A stretch of DNA of 64,000 nt from Methylobacterium sp. WL1 (GCF_008000895.1 NZ_CP042823.1:5168501-5232500); one strand, 5' to 3'; shown: positions 33,531 through 42,828, numbered from the stretch's first letter. Notes: a model not told the origin generated them from the sequence alone. Translations and numbers: made by a program.

Positions 33531-34319
33531 TCAGGCCGCCGGGACGTTCCGCGCCGGTCCGGCCGACCGCATCAGCTGTCCCAGCGACAGGCAGGCGGCC
33601 ATGACGAAGATGGAGCAGCCCGGCACCCACATCAGGACGCCGCCGAGTTGCTGATCCTCCAGTGGCGTGTAGCCCCAGATCGGGGCCGTCAGCAGGTGGT
33701 CGGCGAAGAGCGGCCGGCCCGCGAAGGTCAGGATCGCTCCCAGAAAGCCCATCTGGATCGACGTGCCGATGCCGACGCCCAGGGCGATCAGCGCGTCCCG
33801 CCCGTCGGCCAGCACGGCCTGCCACACCATCAGGGCGCTGCCGAACAGGGTGATGTGCATCAGCCAGTAGACACGGTCGCTCGCGAAGGTGGCCGCGTAC
33901 GGGGCGGGGCTGTGCCACAACCAGAGCACCATCGCGAAGACCAGCCCCGCGACGACGGGGCCTGGGCGTCGCGTGCCCGCCGCCTGCCGGCCGATCAGCG
34001 CTCCGAACGCCAGGACCGGGCGTCCCAGGATGATGAGGGGCGCACCGATGAGGGAGATCACCATGTGCTGGCCGACCCGGGCGGAGAAGAGCGCCACGGA
34101 GAGGGCGCAGAGCGGCGACACCAGGGCCAGGCCGGTGATACCCCAGCCGGCGAGGAACGAAGCGCGCTCCCCGCGGCTCAGCCGGGCACGGGTGCTGCCC
34201 ACTCCGTACAACCCCGCGATCACCAGGAGGACCGCGATCAGGACCGGGTCGAGGTTCCAGTGCGCCATCAGCGTGCCCGGATCGGGCGGGCTGCCACAAT
34301 AGGGGATCTGCGCCGGCAT
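33531..34319 (-). CDS. ctaG: caa3-type cytochrome c oxidase assembly protein, CtaG family
   Basis: 262-residue inner-membrane protein with seven hydrophobic segments. It shows family features GQHMVISLIGAPLIILGRP, VLWLWHSP, YWLMHITLFGSALMVWQ and the late YTPLEDQQLGGVLMWVPG. Bacillus-type CtaG helps assemble caa3 oxidase and is not related to the Cox11 type. ATG 34319 has GAGG six bases upstream; ATG 34331 is possible. It closes the minus-strand group headed by the PQQ dehydrogenase and fits the caa3-type operon encoded divergently. Confidence 0.87.
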   Translation of the reverse strand: MPAQIPYCGSPPDPGTLMAHWNLDPVLIAVLLVIAGLYGVGSTRARLSRGERASFLAGWGITGLALVSPLCALSVALFSARVGQHMVISLIGAPLIILGRPVLAFGALIGRQAAGTRRPGPVVAGLVFAMVLWLWHSPAPYAATFASDRVYWLMHITLFGSALMVWQAVLADGRDALIALGVGIGTSIQMGFLGAILTFAGRPLFADHLLTAPIWGYTPLEDQQLGGVLMWVPGCSIFVMAACLSLGQLMRSAGPARNVPAA

Positions 34320-34423
34320 CGTGCGCCTCATCTCTTGGAAAACGATCGGCTGGAGCACGCGCCGCCGAGGCGGATACCAGTCCGGCGCAGGCGAGCGCGT
34401 CGAATCGAGGATTGGGAACGGCT

Positions 34424-34822
34424 CTAGAGGGCAGCGACGCCCGCTTCGGCCACGGCTTGGTCCTGCTTCGAGAACCCGCCGCTGACACCGACGGCGCCGA
34501 TCACCGTCCCGTCGCGCTTGAGCGGGATGCCACCGGCGAAAATGACGACCCGGGCGTGGTTGCTCGTATGGATGCCGAAGAACTGTTCGTCGGGCTGCGA
34601 CAGCTCCGCCAGCGCTTTGGTCGAGATATCGAAAGCGCGGGCGGTGAACGCCTTGTTGATGGCGATGTCGATGCTGCCGAGCCATGCCCCGGGCTGCCGG
34701 GCGAAGGCCAGGAGGTGGCCGCCCGCATCGACCACGGCGATGTTCATCGGCTGCTGAACCTGATCGCTGGCGGCCGTCTCGGCGGCGGCGATGATCCGCT
34801 TGGCGTCGTCGAGCGTGAGCAT
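34424..34822 (-). CDS. GlcG/HbpS-family heme-binding-like protein
   Basis: 132 residues covering the whole GlcG/HbpS domain: MLTLDDAKRIIAAAETAAS, NIAVVDAGGHLLAFARQPGA, SIDIAINKAFTARAF, and the end GAVGVSGGFSKQDQAVAEAG. Proteins of this family bind heme or are linked to glycolate or alcohol oxidation. No signal peptide is visible. It lies 38 bp downstream of the cytochrome c gene, an arrangement often seen with PQQ alcohol dehydrogenases. Confidence 0.87.
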   Translation of the reverse strand: MLTLDDAKRIIAAAETAASDQVQQPMNIAVVDAGGHLLAFARQPGAWLGSIDIAINKAFTARAFDISTKALAELSQPDEQFFGIHTSNHARVVIFAGGIPLKRDGTVIGAVGVSGGFSKQDQAVAEAGVAAL

Positions 34823-34860
34823 GGGCAATCTCCTTCGGGCCTCGGGAACCGGGCGAACGG

Positions 34861-35316
34861 TCAGAGCGGCGGGGCGATGCCGCCGGGCTTGCTCAGCGAC
34901 TTCACGTAGGCCGCGATCTGCCACATCTGCTCGTCGGGGATCTTGCCGCGCCACGCGGGCATGCCCTTGGGGCGGCCCTCGTAGAGGGTGTCCACGATGT
35001 TCGGCAGGGAGCCGCCGTAGATCCAGTTGTCGTCCGACAGGGCCGGCCCGAAACCGCCGCCCCCGCCGGCGTGGCAGCCGTTGCAGTTGAAGGCGGCGTA
35101 GAGGGCCTTACCCTGCTCGATCGCGGCCGGGTCGTTCTCATACTTCTTGGCCTTCTCCGCGCCGGTCGTCGGGACCGCGGCGCCACCGACGCCCTGGGGC
35201 GTCAGCACCACTTGAGGCTGCTGGTTGCCCGCGGGGTCCTGGGCGAGCGCACGGTGCAGCATGGGCCCGGACACCAGGGCGACGAGACCGGCGAGGAGGG
35301 CATGGCGGCGCATCAT
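34861..35316 (-). CDS. Periplasmic cytochrome c of the PQQ dehydrogenase cluster (XoxG-like)
   Basis: 151 residues. Signal peptide (LLAGLVALVSGPMLHRALAQD), then one class I cytochrome c domain with heme site CNGCH (Cys78, Cys81, His82) and a likely axial Met in RPKGMPAW. It would accept electrons from the adjacent PQQ dehydrogenase and pass them toward the oxidase. Its ATG overlaps the stop of the XoxJ-like gene (ATGA at 35313-35316). Confidence 0.9.
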   Translation of the reverse strand: MMRRHALLAGLVALVSGPMLHRALAQDPAGNQQPQVVLTPQGVGGAAVPTTGAEKAKKYENDPAAIEQGKALYAAFNCNGCHAGGGGGFGPALSDDNWIYGGSLPNIVDTLYEGRPKGMPAWRGKIPDEQMWQIAAYVKSLSKPGGIAPPL

Positions 35317-36176
35317 CGTTGCGAATCCTGGCGTGAGGGCGTTGGGTTCGGAGCGTCCTGGGTCTCCGGCGTGTCGAGGCGCGGCACGCCATAATCGACC
35401 AGGATGGCGTCGATCTCGGCTCGGTGCCGCCGCAACGCTCCGCCGATCTCCTGGGCGAAGGCGCCCCCGTCCTCCTCGCGGCGCACGGCGAAGCCGATGT
35501 CGAAGGCGAGCGGCAGACGGGCCCCGTCGAAGGGCGGCCGCACGAGGTGGACCTGAAGCGGCGGATCCTGCCGGGCGGCGAAGTAGCCCGCCAACGGCCC
35601 CCAGACGACGGCCACGTCGACCTCGCCCTTCGCGACCGCCTCGACGATCCGCGAGGGCGGGTGCGGCGTGCCGTAATCGCCGTAGAGATCGTAACCGCGC
35701 ACGTTCGCCACGATTCCCCGTCGGGACAGGGCGTGGGCCGGGGGCGTGTTGTAGCCGTCGTCCCCGACCATCTGCACGCCGATGCGCAGGTCTTTCAGGC
35801 GCGGATCGTCGAGAGCGGTGATGGGTACGGCATCCGCCTTCTGCACGAAGGCGTAGCCGGACCGGTAGACCGGCGCGGTCGGTCGAGCCATCTCCACGCC
35901 GACCGGCAGGCCCGGCACCACGTCGCACAGGCCGGCATTGAGCGTGTTGCGGAGGAACCCGCGCCGCTGCGCCCACCACGTATAGGTGAGTTCGGCGCCG
36001 AGGTCCTTCGCGACGATTTGGGCGATCCTGTTCTCGAAGCCTCCCCCGGCCTTGTCGGAGAAGGGCAGATTGTTCGGGTCGGCGCAGACCCGCAGGTCGC
36101 GTGCCGCGGCCGGCTTCAGGGTCGCGGTCGCCAGCAGGGGCAGCGCAGCCGCCAGCGCAACGAGACGCGCGGCCAT
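35313..36176 (-). CDS. XoxJ-like periplasmic binding protein
   Basis: 287 residues, signal peptide (MAARLVALAAALPLLATATL, cleaved near AAARD). The mature protein is a solute-binding fold with the start DLRVCADPNNLPFSDKAGGG that typifies the quinoprotein-dehydrogenase-associated group, which includes MxaJ and XoxJ. XoxJ binds and helps activate XoxF. A 45-residue tail rich in Asp, Pro and Gln ends it. The start is two bases after the dehydrogenase stop, so translation is coupled. Confidence 0.9.
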   Translation of the reverse strand: MAARLVALAAALPLLATATLKPAAARDLRVCADPNNLPFSDKAGGGFENRIAQIVAKDLGAELTYTWWAQRRGFLRNTLNAGLCDVVPGLPVGVEMARPTAPVYRSGYAFVQKADAVPITALDDPRLKDLRIGVQMVGDDGYNTPPAHALSRRGIVANVRGYDLYGDYGTPHPPSRIVEAVAKGEVDVAVVWGPLAGYFAARQDPPLQVHLVRPPFDGARLPLAFDIGFAVRREEDGGAFAQEIGGALRRHRAEIDAILVDYGVPRLDTPETQDAPNPTPSRQDSQR

Positions 36177-36177
36177 G

Positions 36178-38133
36178 CTAGGCCGGGTTCTTGGCCAGCT
36201 TGAAGACATACAGCGTGCCTCCGGCCGTGGTGTATTGCGGGAGGTCGCGCATGGCCGCCACGAAACCGAGCGCCGCGGTACCCTCCTTCGGGTCGAGCCC
36301 GGCCGACACCAGTGCCCCGGACCAGCCGCCGACACCGTCGATAATCGAGACGTATTGGTGTCCGTCCGGCCCCTTCCACGTGGTGGGCTGGCCGATGATC
36401 CCGGAGCCGGTCTTGAACTTCCAAAGCTCCTTGCCGGTATGCGCGTCGACCGCTTTGAACCAGCCGTCCATGGTCCCGTAGAAGACGAGGCCGCCGGCCG
36501 TCGCCACCGCCCCGCCCCAGACCGGGAACTTCTCCTTGATCGTCCAGGCCTCCGAGCCGTCGGTGACGTTCCAGGCGGTGAACTCGCCGCGGTGGCCGCC
36601 GGGGCCCGGCTTCATGTTCACGTCGGCCCCGACATAGGGCGTGCCCTCGATGTACCCGACCTCGGACAGGCGCTCGTCCATGCAGAGGTTGTTGTGCGGC
36701 AGGTAGAGGAAGCCGGTCTGGGGCGAATAGCTCGACGGGCTCCAATCCTTGGCGCCGGGCGGGCTCGGGCAGATGTCGCGCACCACGGTGTCGACCTTCG
36801 GTGCCTTCTCGGTGTTGTGTTTCAGCTTGCCGGTCTTCAGGTCCACGCCGAAATTGGTGTTGGTGTAGTGGTAGGTGCCGGCCGAGAGGACTTCGCCGTT
36901 CGTGCGGTCCATCAGGTAGACGTGGCCGTTCCGGTCCGGATGGACGAGGGCCTTGCGCGGCTTGCCCTTCCACTCAATGTCGAGCAGCACGTTCTCGTTG
37001 ACGCCGTCGTGGTCGTAATAGTCGTGCGGGCTGAACTGGTAATACCACCGCGCGTTGCCCGTATCGACGTCGCGGGCGAAGATCCCGGCAGTGAACTTGT
37101 TGTCGCCCGGTCGCTGCTCATGGTTCCACGGCCCGGGATTCGACGTGCCGTAATAGACGAGCCGGAGATCCGGGTCGTAGCTGACCCAGCCCCAGACCGA
37201 GCCGCCGCCATGCCGCCACATGTCGGCGGGCCAGGACTTGACCCCGAGGTCCTTGCCCTTCTCCTGGTCGTAGAAGGGCTTGTAATCCGCCCCGATCTTC
37301 ACGTCGGTATCCGGGCCCGTCGTGTAGGCGCGCCAGATCTCCTTGCCGGAGCCGAGATCCAGGGCCTTCGACCAGCCGCGTACACCGAGTTCCCCGCCGG
37401 AATTGCCGACGATGACCTTGTCCCCCGCCACCAGCGGGGCCATCGTCATCGTCTCGCCCTGGTTGATGTCGCCGTTCTTATGCCGCCAGACCTCCTTGCC
37501 GGTCCTGGCGTCCACGGCCACCGTGACGTTGTCGAGGGTGTTGTAGAGGACCTTGCCGCCCGCATAGGTCGGCCCGCGGTTGACCGTGTCGCAGCACGCG
37601 ACCCCCTGCGAGGCGATCTCCGATTTCGGGTCATAGGACCACTTCATCGGGAAACCGGGCTTGGTCAGGTCGAGCGCGTAGAGGATGTTGGGGAAGGCGG
37701 AGACCAGGTAGAGCGTGTCGCCGACCACGATCGGTGCGCTCTCCTGGCCGCGGTTCGTCCCGACCGAGAACGTCGAGGCCACCTGCATGCCCTGGACGTT
37801 GTCTTTGGTGATCTCGTCGAGGTCGCTGTAGCGGGTGAGCGCCGTGTTGCGCCCGGGGCTCGGCCATTGACCGGCGTTGTCCGTGTCGGCCTTCGCGGCG
37901 AAGGCCGGTAGCGTCGCCTTCGAGGCGCTTTCCGTGACGGGGTTGACGGTCGGCATGAGGACCTGAGGGTTCTTCGCCAGTTCGTCCCCGGGGGGCGGCG
38001 TCTTGCCTGAGGGCCCCTCCGTCCCGGTCCCCTTGCCCGTCGCAGGGCTCCTGTCCCGGCCCGCATCCTGAGCGAACGCGACGCTGCCCCAGACAAGTGC
38101 GATAACAGATACCGAGGTGACGGTCAGTCGCAT
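36178..38133 (-). CDS. PQQ-dependent alcohol dehydrogenase, lanthanide type (XoxF-like)
   Basis: 651-residue periplasmic quinoprotein that oxidises methanol or related alcohols and passes electrons to cytochrome c. A signal peptide (ending AFAQDA) is followed by a 60-residue Pro/Gly-rich extension, then an eight-bladed propeller. By alignment with MxaF and XoxF: vicinal Cys180-Cys181 (GVACCDTVNRG), metal ligands Glu248 (GNSGGE) and Asn332 (GTSNPGPWN), and catalytic Asp374 in HDYYDHDGVNE. Asp376, two residues on, is the extra ligand that marks lanthanide enzymes; calcium MxaF has Ala there. Substrate range is unproven. It heads an operon with XoxJ-like, cytochrome c, GlcG-like and CtaG genes. 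Confidence 0.93.
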   Translation of the reverse strand: MRLTVTSVSVIALVWGSVAFAQDAGRDRSPATGKGTGTEGPSGKTPPPGDELAKNPQVLMPTVNPVTESASKATLPAFAAKADTDNAGQWPSPGRNTALTRYSDLDEITKDNVQGMQVASTFSVGTNRGQESAPIVVGDTLYLVSAFPNILYALDLTKPGFPMKWSYDPKSEIASQGVACCDTVNRGPTYAGGKVLYNTLDNVTVAVDARTGKEVWRHKNGDINQGETMTMAPLVAGDKVIVGNSGGELGVRGWSKALDLGSGKEIWRAYTTGPDTDVKIGADYKPFYDQEKGKDLGVKSWPADMWRHGGGSVWGWVSYDPDLRLVYYGTSNPGPWNHEQRPGDNKFTAGIFARDVDTGNARWYYQFSPHDYYDHDGVNENVLLDIEWKGKPRKALVHPDRNGHVYLMDRTNGEVLSAGTYHYTNTNFGVDLKTGKLKHNTEKAPKVDTVVRDICPSPPGAKDWSPSSYSPQTGFLYLPHNNLCMDERLSEVGYIEGTPYVGADVNMKPGPGGHRGEFTAWNVTDGSEAWTIKEKFPVWGGAVATAGGLVFYGTMDGWFKAVDAHTGKELWKFKTGSGIIGQPTTWKGPDGHQYVSIIDGVGGWSGALVSAGLDPKEGTAALGFVAAMRDLPQYTTAGGTLYVFKLAKNPA

Positions 38134-38363
38134 GATCGCTCCGTCGCAGCAGACCGGGCCAAGTCGATGCTCGCCCCCTGTCGAGCCAACCGCGATCTTC
38201 CATTCGGGTTCTCAAAGTAAGGGTTTTTATTGCGAAAATAATTCCGCCGGGATTTATGATCTATGTTGTTTCGGTAGATCGGTGGGAGATGAACGATAGA
38301 CTTCAAGATAGAGTGTGCGGGGCCGGCCCCCCTGGACGGGTTCATCGCTTCATGAGGTAGCGC
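38134..38363. promoter_or_regulatory. Divergent promoter region, alcohol dehydrogenase and oxidase operons
   Basis: 230 bp shared by two outward-facing operons, with an AT-rich core at about 38210-38290. A joint control of alcohol oxidation and terminal oxidase is plausible. No binding site could be named. Confidence 0.6.
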
Positions 38364-39419
38364 TTGCGCGAGGACAGCAGGTCAGGGCATCGCGATGGCC
38401 GGGACTTCCTGCTTGCCGGCGCGACGCTCGGCGTAGCTTTACTGTGTGACTCCGCCTGCGCGGCGGCGGCCCCGCTCGGGTACATGACCGCGTTCGGCAC
38501 GCGGGCCGACGGCATCCTGCCGCTGACCTACGGCACGATGGCGATCTCCTGCCTCGTCTCGGTGCTGATCGCGGCCCTGTTGGCCTGGGCCCTCCTCCGC
38601 CACCGGGGAACCGACCGTTCGGGCAATCCCCGAGCGCTGGCCGTGGCTCGTTCGGGCGGCGGCCTGCCGTGGATCTATGTCGGCGTCGGCGTCTCGACCC
38701 TCGTGCTGTTCGGCGCGGCGGCCTGGACGATGGTGGTGCTCTCCACCGTGGCCCGGCCCGCGACCAAGCCCAGGCTCACGATCGAGATCACCGCCCGGCA
38801 ATGGTGGTGGGGTGTGCGCTACCTCAGCCCCGATCACGCGCGCACCGTCACCACCGCCAACGAGATCCACATTCCCGTCGGCGAGCCTGTGGCGTTCAAG
38901 CTCGCGAGCGAGGACGTGATCCACTCGTTCTGGGTGCCGGCGCTGCACGGCAAGACGGACGTCATCCCCGGCCAGACCAACACGACCTGGCTTCAGGCGC
39001 GGGTGCCCGGCACGTATCGCGGGCAATGCACGGAGTATTGCGGGCAGCAGCACGCGCATATGGGCTTCGTCGTCATCGCGCAGGAGCCTGAGGCGTTCGA
39101 GACGTGGTATCGGCATCAGCTGGCGCCGACACCGCCGCCGACCGGCGACCTCGCTGAGGCGCAGACGACCTTCGCGGCCAAATGCGGCCTGTGCCACGCC
39201 GTGCGCGGAACGCCGGTGGGCGGCAGGCTCGGACCGGACCTCACCCATCTGAAGTCGCGCACGACCCTCGCTGCCGGGACCGTGCCCAACAACCCCGGTT
39301 ATCGCGGCGCCTGGATCGCCGATCCGCAGCACATCAAGCCGGGGTCGAAAATGCCTCGTCTCGACATCTCGGGCCCGGAGCTCGCCCGGGTCCAGGCTTA
39401 TCTCGATACGCTGGATTAG
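38364..39419 (+). CDS. ctaC: Cytochrome c oxidase subunit II fused to cytochrome c (caa3 type)
   Basis: 351 residues. A signal or first membrane helix, two further membrane helices (ISCLVSVLIAALLAWALL and WIYVGVGVSTLVLFGAAAW), then a cupredoxin domain with the CuA site CTEYCGQQHAHM (Cys222, Cys226) and the electron-entry ITARQWWWGVRY. The C-terminal 85 residues are a cytochrome c domain with heme site CGLCH (Cys274-His278) and axial Met in GSKMPR. This fusion defines caa3-type oxidases. The start is TTG 38364, with GAGG seven bases before it; no ATG fits. Confidence 0.94.
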   Translation: MREDSRSGHRDGRDFLLAGATLGVALLCDSACAAAAPLGYMTAFGTRADGILPLTYGTMAISCLVSVLIAALLAWALLRHRGTDRSGNPRALAVARSGGGLPWIYVGVGVSTLVLFGAAAWTMVVLSTVARPATKPRLTIEITARQWWWGVRYLSPDHARTVTTANEIHIPVGEPVAFKLASEDVIHSFWVPALHGKTDVIPGQTNTTWLQARVPGTYRGQCTEYCGQQHAHMGFVVIAQEPEAFETWYRHQLAPTPPPTGDLAEAQTTFAAKCGLCHAVRGTPVGGRLGPDLTHLKSRTTLAAGTVPNNPGYRGAWIADPQHIKPGSKMPRLDISGPELARVQAYLDTLD

Positions 39420-39428
39420 GAGACCGCC

Positions 39429-41408
39429 ATGGCGCATTCACCGGCGGCCTCCCCCGCGCGCATCCCCGAGGCGATCGAGCGGCCCGGCCAGGACGTGCTC
39501 GACCGGCTGGAGCGGATCTGGCGGACCGAGCCCGGCCTCCTCGGGGTGGTGGCCACCGTCGATCACAAGATCATCGGCATCCGCTACCTCGTCACCGCCT
39601 TCGCCTTCCTCATCGCGGGTGGCCTGGAGGCCCTGGCGATCCGCCTGCAGCTCGCCGGCCCCGACCGGGCGCTGATCTCGCCGCAGGCCTACAATCAGCT
39701 CTTCACGATGCACGGCGTGACGATGATGTTCCTCTACGCCTTCCCCGTGCTCTCCGGCTTCTCGAACTATCTCTGGCCGCTGCTGCTGGGCTCGCGCGAC
39801 ATGGCCTTCCCCCGGCTCAACGCCTTGTCCTACTGGATCTTCCTGGCCTCGGGGCTCTTCCTCTACGCGAGCTTCTTCATCGGGCAGGCGCCGGACGACG
39901 GCTGGTTCAACTACGTCCCCTACGCGTCGAAGGTCTACAATGCCGGCCCCAACATCGACTGGTATCTGCTGGGCCTGATCTTCCTGGGCATTTCCACGAC
40001 CGTCGGTTCGGTGAACTTCGTCGTGACGTTGATGCGCACCCGCGCGCCGGGCATGTCGATCAACCGCCTGCCGATCCTGGTCTGGGGCACGATGACCGCC
40101 TCGGTCGCCAACCTGTTCGCGGTGCCGGCGGTCAGCCTCGCCTGCCTGCTCCTGTGGCTCGACCGGCAGTTCGGCACGACGTTCTTCGATCCGCGGGACG
40201 GCGGCTCGCCGCTGCTGTGGCAGCACCTGTTCTGGATGTTCGGCCACCCATGGGTCTACGCCCTGGTGCTGCCGGCCATGGGCATCGTCTCGGACGCCCT
40301 GCCCACCTTCTGCCGCCGGCCGCTGGTCGGCTACACCCTGGTGGCGCTCGGCACCGTCGCCACCATGATCTTCGGCTTCGGCGTGTGGGTGCACCACATG
40401 TTCGCCACCGGGATCCCCGACCTCGCGCTCTCCTTCCTCTCGGCGGCTTCGATCGTGATCGCGGTGCCGAGCGCGGTGGCGGTCTTCGCCTGGATCGCCA
40501 CGATCTGGGGCGGGCGACCTGTCGTCACCACGGCGTTCCTGTTCTTCGTGGGCTTCGTCCTGCTGTTCGTGATCGGCGGCGTCTCCGGCTTCATGACCGG
40601 CTCGGTACCGGTCGACTGGCAGTTGACGGACACGTACTTCGTGGTGGCGCACATCCACTACGTTCTGGTCGGCATCAACGTCTTCCCGGTGATCGGCGGA
40701 ATCTATTACTGGTTCCCGAAATTCACCGGCCGGATGATGAACGAGCGCCTCGGCCGGTGGAACGTCTGGACGATGTTCGTGGGCTTCAACCTCGGCTTCT
40801 TCCCGATGCACATCACCGGCCTGATGGGGATGCCCCGGCGCATCTACACCTACGGCCCGGAGATGGGCTGGACCAACCTCAACCTCGTCACCACGATCGG
40901 GTCCTTCCTGTTCGCGCTCGGCGTGCTCCTGTTCCTCGTCAACGTCGCGATCAGCCTGCGGGGCGGAGCGGTGGCGGGCGACAATCCCTGGGACGCGCCG
41001 ACCCTCGAATGGGCGACCCCGTCACCGCCGCCGCCCTACAACTTCGCGGTGATCCCCACCGTGGCGAGCCGCCATCCGCTCTGGGAGGACCGCCTCGATG
41101 CCGACGAGCGCACCGACCGCTCGCAGATCGACCGGGGTCTCCTCCTCGACCACGGCCGGGAAACCATCGCGACGACGGTGCTGGATGCCGAGCCCGACGT
41201 GATCCTGAAGATGCCCGGCGACAGCCAAGCGCCGTTCTGGCTGACGGTCGCCCTGGCCCTGCTGTTCGTGGCGCTGCTCCTCCACGCGTGGTGGCTCGCG
41301 GGGGCGGCGATGATCGGCACCGGCCTCGCCATTTTGGCCTGGCTCTGGCCGGAACGCGGCCTCGGGCAGCGGCTTGCCGCAGCGACGGGAGCCCCCGCCC
41401 ATGGCTGA
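39429..41408 (+). CDS. ctaD: Cytochrome c oxidase subunit I
   Basis: 659-residue catalytic subunit with at least twelve membrane helices. Visible heme and CuB ligands: the low-spin heme His in MHGVTMMFL, CuB His and cross-linked Tyr in GHPWVY, the His pair in WVHHMFATG, and the heme a3 and a ligands in VVAHIHYVLVG. A C-terminal extension of about 90 residues adds two more hydrophobic segments after WATPSPPPPYNF, as in fused or long CtaD proteins. ATG 39429 has an AGGAG site. It overlaps subunit III by 8 bp. Confidence 0.97.
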   Translation: MAHSPAASPARIPEAIERPGQDVLDRLERIWRTEPGLLGVVATVDHKIIGIRYLVTAFAFLIAGGLEALAIRLQLAGPDRALISPQAYNQLFTMHGVTMMFLYAFPVLSGFSNYLWPLLLGSRDMAFPRLNALSYWIFLASGLFLYASFFIGQAPDDGWFNYVPYASKVYNAGPNIDWYLLGLIFLGISTTVGSVNFVVTLMRTRAPGMSINRLPILVWGTMTASVANLFAVPAVSLACLLLWLDRQFGTTFFDPRDGGSPLLWQHLFWMFGHPWVYALVLPAMGIVSDALPTFCRRPLVGYTLVALGTVATMIFGFGVWVHHMFATGIPDLALSFLSAASIVIAVPSAVAVFAWIATIWGGRPVVTTAFLFFVGFVLLFVIGGVSGFMTGSVPVDWQLTDTYFVVAHIHYVLVGINVFPVIGGIYYWFPKFTGRMMNERLGRWNVWTMFVGFNLGFFPMHITGLMGMPRRIYTYGPEMGWTNLNLVTTIGSFLFALGVLLFLVNVAISLRGGAVAGDNPWDAPTLEWATPSPPPPYNFAVIPTVASRHPLWEDRLDADERTDRSQIDRGLLLDHGRETIATTVLDAEPDVILKMPGDSQAPFWLTVALALLFVALLLHAWWLAGAAMIGTGLAILAWLWPERGLGQRLAAATGAPAHG

Positions 41409-42033
41409 TTCAGCAACGCTCGCACCGCCGGCGGACAGGACCCTGGAGCCCGCCGAGCGGGCCCTGCCGGTCGGCACGGTGAGCGACGTCCGCTCCTCCG
41501 GCATGCTCGGGATGCTGTTCCTGATCCTGACCGAGGCGACGATCTTCGGCTACCTGATCTTCGGATACTTCTACACGGCCGCCTCCGCGCAGGGCGCATG
41601 GCCACCGCAGGGGTCGCCCGGCCTCGGCTACGCCCTCACCAACCTCGTCCTCGCCCTCGTCAGCGCCGGGGCGGTATGGTGGGCGGATCGCGCCATTCGC
41701 GTCGACCAGCCGCGCCCCGCCGCAGCCGGTCTGGCTGCGGCGTTCCTCCTGGGCCTCGTCTTCCTGGGCATCCAGGGGCTCGATTGGCGCGCCCATGCGA
41801 GCCTCACGGCCGGGGCCTACCGTTCCCTGTACCTGACCATCACCGGGGTCCACGTCGCGCATCTCGTCGTCGGACTCGGAATCCTGGCGGCCCTGAGCGG
41901 CTGGACGCTGCGCGGCTATTTCGGCGCCGCGCGGTCGGCGCCGGTGCGGATCGGGGCCGCCTACTGGTACTTCGTCGTCGCTGCCGAGGTCGCGGTCTTC
42001 GCGACCCTGTCCCTGTCGCCACACCTGAGTTAG
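41401..42033 (+). CDS. ctaE: Cytochrome c oxidase subunit III
   Basis: 210-residue membrane protein with five hydrophobic segments. It shows MLFLILTEATIFGYLIFGYFY, GIQGLDWRAH, and the conserved ITGVHVAHLVVGLGIL and AAYWYFVVAAEVAVF. It supports oxidase stability and proton uptake. The ATG lies inside the ctaD stop region (8-bp overlap). Confidence 0.93.
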   Translation: MADSATLAPPADRTLEPAERALPVGTVSDVRSSGMLGMLFLILTEATIFGYLIFGYFYTAASAQGAWPPQGSPGLGYALTNLVLALVSAGAVWWADRAIRVDQPRPAAAGLAAAFLLGLVFLGIQGLDWRAHASLTAGAYRSLYLTITGVHVAHLVVGLGILAALSGWTLRGYFGAARSAPVRIGAAYWYFVVAAEVAVFATLSLSPHLS

Positions 42034-42037
42034 CGCG

Positions 42038-42445
42038 ATGGCACCGGACCTCGCCGCCGGGCATCCGGCACCTCAGCGCCACCGGGTCGGCCTCGTTCAG
42101 GTCGCCTTCGGACTTGCGGGCGCACCACTCGCCTGGGTCGGTCTGAGCCTCGTCAATTACGGCCTCGCGAGCCAGTCCTGCGCCATGGATGCGGCGGGCG
42201 CGACCTGGGCAATCCTCGGCGTGGCCGACATCCTGGGCCTCGGGATTTCCCTGGCCGCCCTCTGGTACGCGCACGCCGCGTGGCGACGCACCGGGACCGA
42301 GCAGGCGGGCGGCCAGCAGCGGACGCTGGAGATCGGGGAAGGCCGCACGCGCTTCCTGGCCCTCTGCGGGATCGTGACGAGCCTCGGCTTCGCGATCGGA
42401 ATCCTGTTCGCGCTCCTTCCCATCCTGCTGGTCTCGACATGCTGA
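42038..42445 (+). CDS. Small membrane protein in the oxidase operon
   Basis: 135 residues with three hydrophobic segments (VAFGLAGAPLAWVGLSLVNY, TWAILGVADILGLGISLAAL, FLALCGIVTSLGFAIGILFA). It starts 5 bp after subunit III and overlaps the following cytochrome gene by 7 bp, so it belongs to the operon. It may be an oxidase accessory subunit; no family name is certain. Confidence 0.75.
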   Translation: MAPDLAAGHPAPQRHRVGLVQVAFGLAGAPLAWVGLSLVNYGLASQSCAMDAAGATWAILGVADILGLGISLAALWYAHAAWRRTGTEQAGGQQRTLEIGEGRTRFLALCGIVTSLGFAIGILFALLPILLVSTC

Positions 42446-42828
42446 TCGATCGCCGTCGTCCCCGGCCGAGGGGGCCGCTCGCCCTCGCCGCGCTCGCCTG
42501 CGCTCTCTCGACCGCCGGCTGCGACGGTCAGGCCACCGCCGGCGATCGGACCGATGCCCATGGCGCGGTGCACCTCATCCGGAGTTACGGCTGCGGAGGC
42601 TGCCACGAGATCCCCGGCGTCGAGGGAGCGACCGGTCGGGTCGGCCCGCCCCTCAACGGGATCGGCCGGCGGGTCTTCCTCGCAGGGATGCTGCGGAACG
42701 AACCGCAATCCATGATCCGCTGGCTCCGGGATCCGCAATCCGTGGTGCCCGGCAATGCCATGCCGAACATGGGGATCACCGAGGACGACGCCCGGACCAT
42801 CGCGGCTTATCTCGCGACCCTCCGCTGA
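42439..42828 (+). CDS. Cytochrome c lipoprotein of the oxidase operon
   Basis: 129 residues. A lipoprotein signal with lipobox STAGC (Cys28) precedes one cytochrome c domain with heme site CGGCH (Cys52, Cys55, His56) and axial Met in NAMPNMG. It is likely anchored in the inner membrane facing the periplasm and could feed electrons to the CuA or heme c of subunit II. It is the last gene of the operon. Confidence 0.9.
   Translation: MLIDRRRPRPRGPLALAALACALSTAGCDGQATAGDRTDAHGAVHLIRSYGCGGCHEIPGVEGATGRVGPPLNGIGRRVFLAGMLRNEPQSMIRWLRDPQSVVPGNAMPNMGITEDDARTIAAYLATLR

Noticed and set aside
36178..38133. Calcium-dependent MxaF methanol dehydrogenase
   Set aside because: MxaF has Ala two residues after the catalytic Asp; here it is Asp. 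No mxaI-like small subunit is adjacent.
39182..41482. A 766-codon plus-strand frame overlapping ctaD
   Set aside because: Arg/Pro-rich out-of-frame reading of ctaD; no domains.
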